Below, piece by piece: positions 1-7,365 of a stretch of DNA of 43,628 nt (positions within the stretch are counted from its first letter, which is position 1; every line of letters begins with the position of its first letter). A program made the position numbers and the translations under genes. The DNA is from Myxococcales bacterium (lineage in GTDB: Bacteria; Myxococcota_A; Polyangia; Fen-1088). Below the pieces are notes generated by a model, which saw only the letters and a list, made by a program, of their open reading frames with translations, did no database searches and was not told where the DNA came from. The stretch lies in the NCBI GenBank assembly GCA_003158455.1, contig PMJO01000273.1, positions 1 to 43,628 of the forward strand. The letters are read 5' to 3'.

Positions 1-948
1 CTCGATGGTGATGGACTTGCTGCGTGCGTGAGTGGCGGTGCTGTCACGAGCCTTCTCCAGGAGATCCCGCGCTTCGAGGGTCGCGAGGTTCAGGGTGATG
101 CACCCGTCCTCCAGCCTGGTCGTGTCCAGGATCTGCGCGATCATCTCGGACACGTCGCCGGAGCCAGCCAGGGCTTCCTCGATGGCTTCCAGCCAGGTCT
201 TGCTGACCGGATGGCGTCTCATCTCCATGTCCAGATACTCCAGCGAGAGCATGGTGGTGCCCACCGGGGAGCGCATGTCGTGGACGATGACCCGCACCAG
301 ACTGTCCTTCTCCTGCTGCAGGTTGGCCAGCTTCTCGCACTGGTCGCGCGTCTCGGCCAGCATGCGCCGGGTGACTTCGGCCTCGGCGGTCTCGCGCGCC
401 AGCTTGCTGCTGGCCGCGGCGAGCAGCAGCACAGCGACGGCGGTCAGCATGGGCAACGCGGTCAGATCGGCCTGCTGCATGAGCGACAGTTCACACAGCG
501 TGGCCAGCAGGGTCACCAGGACCAGACAGCGGGTGCGAAAGGCGAGGCCGCCCATGGCGATGGGCAGCACGAACACGCCTACGCTGAGACCGGCGATGGT
601 CTGAGCGCCCATGGTTCCAACCAGCAGGGCGGTTCGTAGCACAGCATAGACGAAGCCAACGTCGAGCACAGGCTGGAACCACGCCAGCCGCAGCATCACA
701 GTTCGTCCCTGCGCCGCGAAGGTGATCAAGGCCAGCGTGCCGTAGGCGATCAGGACAGGGACTTGCCTGCCCCATTCCACGTCGCCGGAGCCCTTCCACA
801 GGATGACAGAAACAACAAGAAACAGCACCGAGCCAACCAGTCGCAGGCTGGCCGCCGCAGACAGGATGCGGCGGCGTTGGCGGTCGGCAGCCTCGGCCAG
901 GACACCGGTCCCGGAGGCTGGCACGGGTCGCGTCGAGTCGGGCGGCAC
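1..948 (-). CDS. Membrane sensor histidine kinase, C-terminus beyond the window
   Basis: This gene runs off the left edge, so only about 316 N-terminal codons are present and the catalytic ATPase domain is outside. I chose GTG at 948, preceded by AGGGG at a good distance and lying 10 bases after the stop of the upstream response-regulator gene. Several hydrophobic stretches (about residues 37-52, 63-76, 102-136, 141-156 and 166-180) make a multi-pass membrane sensor. A helical linker follows, then the dimerisation/phosphoacceptor motif VIVHDMRSPVG with His223. The protein should autophosphorylate in response to a membrane or intracellular cue and probably signals to the adjacent REC-EAL protein. 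Family assignment is firm from the H-box; the signal is unknown. Confidence 0.88.
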   Translation of the reverse strand, partial: MPPDSTRPVPASGTGVLAEAADRQRRRILSAAASLRLVGSVLFLVVSVILWKGSGDVEWGRQVPVLIAYGTLALITFAAQGRTVMLRLAWFQPVLDVGFVYAVLRTALLVGTMGAQTIAGLSVGVFVLPIAMGGLAFRTRCLVLVTLLATLCELSLMQQADLTALPMLTAVAVLLLAAASSKLARETAEAEVTRRMLAETRDQCEKLANLQQEKDSLVRVIVHDMRSPVGTTMLSLEYLDMEMRRHPVSKTWLEAIEEALAGSGDVSEMIAQILDTTRLEDGCITLNLATLEARDLLEKARDSTATHARSKSITIE

Positions 949-958
949 GGCTTGGCCC

Positions 959-2272
959 CTAGAAGCGCGGCGTGGGGAAGGGGAAGGCGGGCTCGGCGAA
1001 CCGGAGGCCCTGCATCAGGTCGCCCCCGAAGCTGGTGAAAAGGGTGCGCTCGGCTTCACTGTCCACGCTCGTGGCGATTAGCGACGATTCCAGGTCCCCG
1101 CACAGGGTCACCATGGCGCGTATGAGCTTCCGCTTGACCAGGAAACTCCTCGTGTCGCGAAATACCGACATGTCCAACTTGACCGCGTCGGGCTCGACCA
1201 GGGCCAGGCTGCCCAGGCCAGAATTACCGGCGCCGATGTCGCCAATCGCGATCCGGTACCCGAGCGCGCGCAGTCGCTTCATGCAGGAACGGAACTCGGG
1301 CACTTGCGCACGCATGGGTCTCCGGGTGATCTCGAAGCAGATCTGCCGCGCGAAGGCGGCCAATGGAGCACAGGGGTCGTACAGGCTCTCGTCGAGCAAC
1401 TCCTCCGGTTGCAGTCCCACGAACATGGTCTGCGACCAACAACCGCTGCTCATGATGGTGGCAACCTGGCTGCGAACGCGCTGGCCGAGCCCACCGATCT
1501 GGCTGAGTTCCCGCGCCCCGTTCAGCAGATCCGCCGGCGTGGGCAGGGAGGGCTCGGTGCTTTGCATGACTGCCTCGTACCCCACGATGCTCTTGCGCGA
1601 CCACGAGACGATGGGCTGGAAGGCCATCCACAATCTGCCCAACGCCCGGGAGAATCGCTCACTCATGCCTTCCTGCTCCTTCTCTTGGTCCTCGACGATG
1701 TGCATCTGGCTCGTCGTCCGCCGCCTGTGCAGGGCGCGGTCGAGCTCGCGCTCGAGCTGCGCGGCCGACACCGGTTTGAGCAAGTAGCTGATCGCGCCCC
1801 ATTCCACCGCCGCCCTGGCCGTGTCCAGATCGGGCTGGCCGGTGACCAGGATGATCGGCATGTCGGCGTCGGTCCTGCGGATGTCCTGCAGGACCTGGAT
1901 GCCGTTCTGGTCGGGCAGATTGATGTCACTCACGATGGCATCGAAGTGTTCCCTGATGGCCAGCCTGCTCGCCGACTGGCCATCGTTGGCGATGCGGACC
2001 CTGTAGCCAGAAGCTTCGAGCATGCGGGCGCAGGTCTGGGCGAACGCACCATCGTCGTCAACCACCAGCACGCGGCCGCGCGACGCGCCCGCGTGCACAG
2101 CGTCCGGACCGGTGGCATCGGCCACGAACCGGGAGAAGGGTAGGGATCCGGGCTGGCCCAAGGCCGGCTCGGACAGAAGAAGTTGCAGCTCTTCGCCGTT
2201 TTCGCTGCCATCGCGGTCATTGGCGCCTGCGGGAACCTCGTCCAACGAGAAATCGCAACATCTGGTCTGCAT
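959..2272 (-). CDS. Response regulator with degenerate EAL domain
   Basis: A 437-residue protein. ATG at 2272 is preceded by AGGAGG six bases upstream; an upstream in-frame start at 2515 gives a non-conserved Arg/Pro-rich extension and was not used. After about 70 residues comes a REC domain (RVLVVDDDGAFAQTC, phospho-Asp in IVSDINLPDQNG, Lys in YLLKPVSA), then an EAL domain beginning MAFQPIVSW. The EAL glutamate survives (GYEAV), as do FEIT, the KLD lysine and QGL. Three metal or catalytic positions look lost: VNLS is VGLQ, DDFG is GDIG, and the AEGVE glutamate is missing (ATSVD). It is therefore probably not an active c-di-GMP phosphodiesterase, but a c-di-GMP-binding or protein-interaction output. 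The kinase gene follows after 10 bases. Confidence 0.87.
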   Translation of the reverse strand: MQTRCCDFSLDEVPAGANDRDGSENGEELQLLLSEPALGQPGSLPFSRFVADATGPDAVHAGASRGRVLVVDDDGAFAQTCARMLEASGYRVRIANDGQSASRLAIREHFDAIVSDINLPDQNGIQVLQDIRRTDADMPIILVTGQPDLDTARAAVEWGAISYLLKPVSAAQLERELDRALHRRRTTSQMHIVEDQEKEQEGMSERFSRALGRLWMAFQPIVSWSRKSIVGYEAVMQSTEPSLPTPADLLNGARELSQIGGLGQRVRSQVATIMSSGCWSQTMFVGLQPEELLDESLYDPCAPLAAFARQICFEITRRPMRAQVPEFRSCMKRLRALGYRIAIGDIGAGNSGLGSLALVEPDAVKLDMSVFRDTRSFLVKRKLIRAMVTLCGDLESSLIATSVDSEAERTLFTSFGGDLMQGLRFAEPAFPFPTPRF

Positions 2273-2716
2273 GGTGTCCCTCCTGGGATTTGGCTTGCTC
2301 GGCCCGGCATTTCTCCGTGACACGTTCGTGGAAAGGAGAACCCAAACGCGACTCGGGAGGAGGCAGGCGCGGGGCACCTGCAACCCATGCCGGACAAAAG
2401 CAAGCCCGGGGCCATCCGCAAGTCGGCACCCGGCCGCCCATTCCCCGGCTGGACCGTCGGCCAACTGCCACCAGCGGGCAACCTGCGCGTCGGTGCCCTG
2501 ACAGGCGACATCCACCTACAGCATTCCGCTCCCATGTAGCCCGGCCGGCAGCCCCGGATCGATCTCCCCGCCGCCGCATCCGCCCGCCGCACATCACCCC
2601 GGTGGATCTGGACCTGCCCGATGGGCGCGCCGTCGAGATTCTGACACGCTACCGGGCCATGCGAGCGCTATGCACGCGGGCTGCGAGGTCCGAGCATCCC
2701 TTAAGGAACACCATCA
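2273..2716. other. Intergenic region, no gene called
   Basis: This 444-base gap lies between the end of the TPR lipoprotein gene and the start of the REC-EAL gene, both on the minus strand. Apart from the ribosome site just upstream of 2272 I recognise no promoter, terminator or RNA. Plus-strand positions about 2598-2700 translate to a protein-like stretch (VDLDLPDGRAVEILTRYRAM) without a start signal, which may be a gene remnant or chance. Confidence 0.4.
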
Positions 2717-5098
2717 CTATATGGTTTCCCCGCTTTCCACCGGAGCGGGTTGGGTGGGCGCGCCGGTACGCAGATAGCGCGACGCCATCTCGTACTCGAA
2801 AAACGAAGCCATCTTGGTGTCGATGACCTTGGACCACAGGGCGTGCGCATCGTTGCTCTTGCCCTCGGCGAGGAGGCGCATGGCCTGGTAGAAGAAGACC
2901 TCGGCCCGCTTGCCCGGCGTGTCCGCCATGGCCAGCAGCCGATCGTAGCTGATGCGGTCGAGAGCGTAGCGCACCAGCTGCCGGTACCACGCCGAGGCAC
3001 GCGGCGGACGCAGCTCGACCTGGCGGGCATCCAGGGTGCGCAGGTAGGCCAGCGCGGCGGCGTCAGGAGCCTGGGCGCGGCGCCGGGTGATATCCAAGAT
3101 CCACAGCGAGGAGTAGACCTTCACGTATTCCGAGACCACGCGGTTCGACTTGGAGATCGCACGCCGGTAGATATCGAGTGCCGGCTCGGCGTCGCCCCGT
3201 TCCACCAGAAAGGCGATGGCGTCGATGTAGCTCTGGTCGCGTGACTCGTCTTGCTCGATGGCTTCGTCGAACTTGCGCAGACCATCGTCGCGCCGGCCGA
3301 GCAGGTAGTAGAGCCGGCCCACCTCAAAGGCTGCCCCCGCGGAGGCGCCCGGGCTCTTGCGGCGCAATTGCTCGATCATCAGGCGCTCCCAGCCGCGCAA
3401 GGCAAAACGCCAGGAGTTGCGCGCGTCGTCCAGGTTGCCGTTAGCATCGTAGGCCACGCCCAGGGAATAGGCCAAGCGTGACTGCCCCTCAACGAACGAC
3501 ACAGTTTCCTCGGCAGGCGCATTGTGCTGTCGGCTGTCGAGGGCCTTGCGCAGTAGGAGCGCGGCTTGTTCGGGCCGGCCTCGCTTGAGCGCCAGGTTGG
3601 CGATCTGCAAATCCACCTCAGCGTCGCCCGGATTCTCGCGTTGCGCGCGCAGAAACAGGGGTTCGGCCTCGTCCAGCCTACCAGCATCCACCAAGCCACG
3701 CGCCATCGCGAGATCCACATCGGCTTCACTCAACTTGAAGCTCTTGCTGCCATAGCGCTGCTGACTTTGGGCCAGTTGGTTGCGCAAGATTTCGGCCTCA
3801 TGCAAGACCGGCGGCAGGTGGTCGGGGTCAATGCGTATCTTCACATGCAACAAGGCCAGTTCCATTCGCTCAGAGAGCAGATCGGAGATCTTGTCTGCGC
3901 CGGCGTGCTGCCGTTCGAAAGCAACCAGCGCCTCATCGAGCAGGCGCAAGGCCAAAAGGGGTGCCGGGACGAAGCGCGCCACACGCGAAGCGAGCACCAA
4001 CAGCTCGACGTCGCCAGGAAAGAGGAGCAGCCCCCGGCGCAGAATCTCGGCCGCGGCCGGCGGATCCATCCGATCCGAGGAGGTGCCGAGCAGCAGCTCA
4101 CCGCGGGGCAAAAAGCGTCGGGCTAGAGCCAGATAGTCGGCAGGCTTGGCGGTCGAGCGGTTGGCAGCGGCCAGCAGTTGCCGAAAATCGGGGTCATCGC
4201 CAGGCTTGTCGGTGAAGCTGGCGGCCGTCTCGGCAGCGCGGCTGATCTGGCCGCAGCGAAGGTAGAGGGCGGTTGCGTTGATCCTCATGGCTGAGAGAGA
4301 CTCACTGTCGAGCAACAACTCGCTCAGCATCCCCCGCCCACCGATTCCCGAGCCGGGCGTCCCGCGCAACATACGAGCCAGGCGTGCCTGGCGCTCCGAG
4401 CCGAGTCGGGCCACCCGCTCGACCACTGCAGGGCTAGGCCAGCTTGCCGCGACACCATCCAGGATGTCGGCCGCAGTCGGCTGGGTGCGAGGTCCTGAAG
4501 TGCCCTCGGAAAGCCGCGTCTCGCTGTCCAGCCAAGTCAGGACTTGCTCGACCCGTGCCGCCCAATCCGGGTTCTTCGGCTCCAGGGTCTGCAGGACGAA
4601 GAGGCCCATCGCCACGGGCAGTTCGTTGCCGCGCGGCGAGTAGACGCCGACGATCAAACGGGCCGCAGTCCCCAACAAGCTGCGCTCACGATCCGACACG
4701 GGCAGGCCTTCCGGCCGCCAAAGCAAAGGCGCGGGGTAGAGATCGAGGGCGTCGTGGAGGGAATCATACAGCCGGTCGAAGTCATCCTCGCTGCCGAGAA
4801 TGCCGGAGTTGCGCCGCAAGCGCTGCGCGTCAAGAGTCGCGAGCGGGCCAAGCAGGTACTCGACCATCTTGAGGCGAAGCCGCGCCTGTTCCTCGGAGCC
4901 CTGGGCAAGCGCTTGATAAAGGAACTTGGCCTCGATAAAGTCCTCCTCGTTGGCAATTGGGGCCAAGGAATCAGCTTCGATGGCCAGGCGCGTTGCCGCC
5001 TCGCTCCGCTTGCCGGCCCCGGCCGCGCCTCGCAAGGCGCAGCCGGATGCCACCGCCGCAAAGACGACCAGGGCGGCGCCGCACGAGATTTTGTTCAT
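2717..5098 (-). CDS. TPR-repeat lipoprotein
   Basis: A 793-residue protein starting with a lipoprotein signal peptide: MNKIS, a hydrophobic core LVVFAAVA, and the lipobox ASGC with Cys20 as the predicted lipidation site. The rest is almost entirely alpha-helical. TPR-like helical pairs are clearest from about residue 440 to 640, for example LDEAEPLFLRAQRENPGDAE and RDDGLRKFDEAIEQDESRDQ. Such proteins act as envelope scaffolds or assembly factors. No enzymatic motif is visible. It is divergent from the HEAT lipoprotein at about 5.3 kb with a short shared upstream region, so the two may be co-regulated. The specific role is unknown. Confidence 0.8.
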   Translation of the reverse strand: MNKISCGAALVVFAAVASGCALRGAAGAGKRSEAATRLAIEADSLAPIANEEDFIEAKFLYQALAQGSEEQARLRLKMVEYLLGPLATLDAQRLRRNSGILGSEDDFDRLYDSLHDALDLYPAPLLWRPEGLPVSDRERSLLGTAARLIVGVYSPRGNELPVAMGLFVLQTLEPKNPDWAARVEQVLTWLDSETRLSEGTSGPRTQPTAADILDGVAASWPSPAVVERVARLGSERQARLARMLRGTPGSGIGGRGMLSELLLDSESLSAMRINATALYLRCGQISRAAETAASFTDKPGDDPDFRQLLAAANRSTAKPADYLALARRFLPRGELLLGTSSDRMDPPAAAEILRRGLLLFPGDVELLVLASRVARFVPAPLLALRLLDEALVAFERQHAGADKISDLLSERMELALLHVKIRIDPDHLPPVLHEAEILRNQLAQSQQRYGSKSFKLSEADVDLAMARGLVDAGRLDEAEPLFLRAQRENPGDAEVDLQIANLALKRGRPEQAALLLRKALDSRQHNAPAEETVSFVEGQSRLAYSLGVAYDANGNLDDARNSWRFALRGWERLMIEQLRRKSPGASAGAAFEVGRLYYLLGRRDDGLRKFDEAIEQDESRDQSYIDAIAFLVERGDAEPALDIYRRAISKSNRVVSEYVKVYSSLWILDITRRRAQAPDAAALAYLRTLDARQVELRPPRASAWYRQLVRYALDRISYDRLLAMADTPGKRAEVFFYQAMRLLAEGKSNDAHALWSKVIDTKMASFFEYEMASRYLRTGAPTQPAPVESGETI

Positions 5099-5218
5099 GC
5101 TGCCAGTTTAGCCCGTGCGGGTGGGCTTCGGCCACAAAGGATAGGGCTGGTTGCGAAGGCAGCTTGACCCGAAGATCGGCGGGTGGATAACATCTCTAAC
5201 CATGCGACCTCTGCTAGT

Positions 5219-5344
5219 CGCGTGGGAAGCCCGCCGGCCCTTCGGGACGGACAGCCCACCCTGCCCACCCCGCGCGCTCCGCGCGCGCCCTCGCTGGCGG
5301 CGTACCATCGCGGGAAGGCATGGAAACCCTTTCAGGGTTTCCAT
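5219..5344 (-). repeat. Dispersed palindromic repeat, copy 1
   Basis: A perfect palindrome at 5320-5344 (ATGGAAACCCT, loop TTC, AGGGTTTCCAT) is joined, reading on the minus strand, to CCTTCCCGCG. A GC-rich hairpin and a GGCGGGCTTCCCACGCG block follow, ending near 5219. The same order of blocks occurs in copies 2, 3 and 4. It overlaps the probable leader and signal-peptide region of the HEAT lipoprotein gene. Confidence 0.75.
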
Positions 5345-5348
5345 AGGA

Positions 5349-6629
5349 GTGCTGCTCGGACTAGTTGCCGTAGCCGCCTGCGAAAGCGTGAGCTCGGAGA
5401 AGATCGAGCAATGGAAGGGTACGCAGAAGGGGCCAGCGAAGATCGAGGAGGCCCTGCACAACTCTGGCGTGGCGGCCAGTGTGCGCGCCCAGGCCGCGGC
5501 TGCCCTGACCGACTTGGGTACGCCCGAGAAAGTCGACGAGGCGATGGCGGCTTTGCCGGCCGACCAGCGCTGGGAGATCTTGAAATCGCTCATCCCCATC
5601 CACAGCAAGGCCATGGAAAGCGCTCCGGTCCCCAAGGCGCGCGACGCTCGCGACGGGTTGTTCAGCGTGCGTGGGTATGCGCAGCCAGATGAGCAGAAGC
5701 AGATTGACGCCGCAATCTTGGCCTCGATGGAGAGGGACTTGAAGGACGGCCGATTTGTGGGGGGAAGGCACTCGCTCGACAAGATGTTGGCGGCTATCGG
5801 CACGGCGTCGGGCCCCATGCTGGTCCGGCTGCTTCGCGACCCCAAGGCGCCCTACAAGGGACTCGCTGAACTTCTGCTCAAGGTTGGCGACGAGTCGGCG
5901 CGCGAGAATGGCGGCGCGGCCTTGGTGCGACGGGCGGCGGCGGAAAGCGAAATCCCCAACGAGATGTGGATTGCCTTGGGCACCTTGGGCGGGCAAAGCG
6001 TGACGGAGTTTCTGACCCAGAAGTTGCTGAAGAGCCCGCCGGCGGAGGCGGCGCTGGCGGCCAAGGCCTTGCAGCAGGCGCGCTACCCCAGCGTCCTCCC
6101 GCTGGCGCTCAAGATCGCGGCCGACCCAAAGGCCAACAACTTGGTGCGGGACGAGGTCTTCGGCGTGGTGGAGAAGATCGGCGGCCCGGCGGCGCAGAAA
6201 GGCCTAGTGGAAATCATTGCCAAGGACAAGAAGGATATGGTGCGCTATCGGGCGTATGAGGCCGCTTTGGAGGCAGGCAAGGTCGAGGCGGTGCGGCCCG
6301 CGCTGCAGGCTTTCTCCGACAAGCTCAGTTTCAAAAAGGAAGATGTGCTGGATTTTCTGGTCAAGGACATCACGAAGCTAGGCCTGCCGGCCAAGTCTGC
6401 CGTACTGGACACCCTCGCGTCGCCGTCCGCCCTGGCGCGCATCACGGCGATTTGGGCGCTAGAGGCACCCCTGGCCAACCCCAGGCAGTCGCTGGGCCAG
6501 GCGAGCGATGCCGCTGCGTTGTTGAAGCTGGCGGACGACAAGGCGAGTCCCAAGGGGTTGCCGGCTGGCGTGACCGTTGGTTCGGAGGCCAAGCGGGTGG
6601 CGGCGGTGTTGCAGAAAAGGGGAGGTTAG
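5349..6629 (+). CDS. HEAT-repeat lipoprotein
   Basis: About 426 residues from GTG at 5349. The frame is open upstream to a TTG at 5151 and an ATG at 5202, but that extension is translated straight through repeat copy 1 and is Arg/Pro-rich, so the true start is uncertain. A lipoprotein signal remnant is seen (VLLGLVAVAAC, lipobox VAAC), though with the GTG start it lacks the usual basic N-region. The mature part is a chain of HEAT-like helical repeats (for example AAALTDLGTPEKVDEAMAAL and GPAAQKGLVEIIAKDKKDMV). Probably an envelope-tethered scaffold. It lies 25 bases upstream of the FHA gene on the same strand and may lead that operon. Confidence 0.75.
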   Translation: MLLGLVAVAACESVSSEKIEQWKGTQKGPAKIEEALHNSGVAASVRAQAAAALTDLGTPEKVDEAMAALPADQRWEILKSLIPIHSKAMESAPVPKARDARDGLFSVRGYAQPDEQKQIDAAILASMERDLKDGRFVGGRHSLDKMLAAIGTASGPMLVRLLRDPKAPYKGLAELLLKVGDESARENGGAALVRRAAAESEIPNEMWIALGTLGGQSVTEFLTQKLLKSPPAEAALAAKALQQARYPSVLPLALKIAADPKANNLVRDEVFGVVEKIGGPAAQKGLVEIIAKDKKDMVRYRAYEAALEAGKVEAVRPALQAFSDKLSFKKEDVLDFLVKDITKLGLPAKSAVLDTLASPSALARITAIWALEAPLANPRQSLGQASDAAALLKLADDKASPKGLPAGVTVGSEAKRVAAVLQKRGG

Positions 6630-6654
6630 CCGCGAGACGAGGTAGAAAGCAGTC

Positions 6655-7344
6655 ATGGCGAATGATCCCAGCAGAAAGACTTTGCGGCATTTCTACTGCC
6701 GCGACGTGCTTTGGCAGAGCTTCGAGCGCATGTCGGAGGCGCTGGACCGGGGCGTTGACGAACTGGTGAACGAAGCTATGCGGGCCCTTGCCCAGCAGCA
6801 GGGGTTTCTCCCGTCAGACTTCGTCGCCCCGCTGGGCGGCGAGCTGTCGCAGCCTGAGCGAGGGCTGCCACGCCCGGATGCGCGCAGCGAGAGCGGGCAG
6901 GCGCCGTCTGATGCGCAAAGCGGCAGTGGCGTGTCCCGCACCGGCCTTCGCCGAACCGGGCCTCCGCCCGTGCCGTCGGCACGCAGCACGGCCGAGCAGC
7001 CAGTGGGCCGTCCACCCCCGCTGCGTAGTTTCTCGGTCCCGGAGCAGACTGACGCCGGGACCGCGCCACCCTTGTATTTGATCTTCGGGAACCAGAGATA
7101 CGTCATTGACAAGGATCAGTTCATCATCGGTCGCGGAACCAAGTCGTCGGATTTGCCTATCCGCGACGGCAACATCTCGCGCAAGCATGCGGCGGTGATC
7201 CGGCGCAACGGCGAGTACTACATCAAGGACCTGGGTTCGACCAACGGCATCGACTACAAGGGCGAGCGCATCGAGGGCAAGAAGATCGAGGAAGGGGACA
7301 TCTTCTCGATCTGCGAATATCAACTGCGGTTCACGTACCAGTAG
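6655..7344 (+). CDS. FHA-domain protein with helical DNA-binding-like N-terminus
   Basis: 229 residues. A C-terminal FHA domain (about residues 140-229) is clear from IIGRG, ISRKHAAVIRR and DLGSTNGI, the conserved residues of phosphothreonine-peptide binding. Residues about 8-48 (LRHFYCRDVLWQSFERMSEALDRGVDELVNEAMRAL) are helical and resemble a ribbon-helix-helix-like module. A Pro/Ser/Arg-rich flexible linker joins the two. The protein probably reads Ser/Thr phosphorylation and may link it to DNA or a partner. It heads a compact run with recG 21 bases downstream. The FHA call is firm; the N-terminal DNA-binding idea is inference. Confidence 0.88.
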   Translation: MANDPSRKTLRHFYCRDVLWQSFERMSEALDRGVDELVNEAMRALAQQQGFLPSDFVAPLGGELSQPERGLPRPDARSESGQAPSDAQSGSGVSRTGLRRTGPPPVPSARSTAEQPVGRPPPLRSFSVPEQTDAGTAPPLYLIFGNQRYVIDKDQFIIGRGTKSSDLPIRDGNISRKHAAVIRRNGEYYIKDLGSTNGIDYKGERIEGKKIEEGDIFSICEYQLRFTYQ

Positions 7345-7365
7345 CAGTCGGCCGCTGCGCGGAAC

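Noticed and set aside
28-639. Long plus-strand ORFs opposite the histidine kinase
   Set aside because: The minus strand gives continuous membrane helices and a perfect H-box; the plus ORFs are its shadows.
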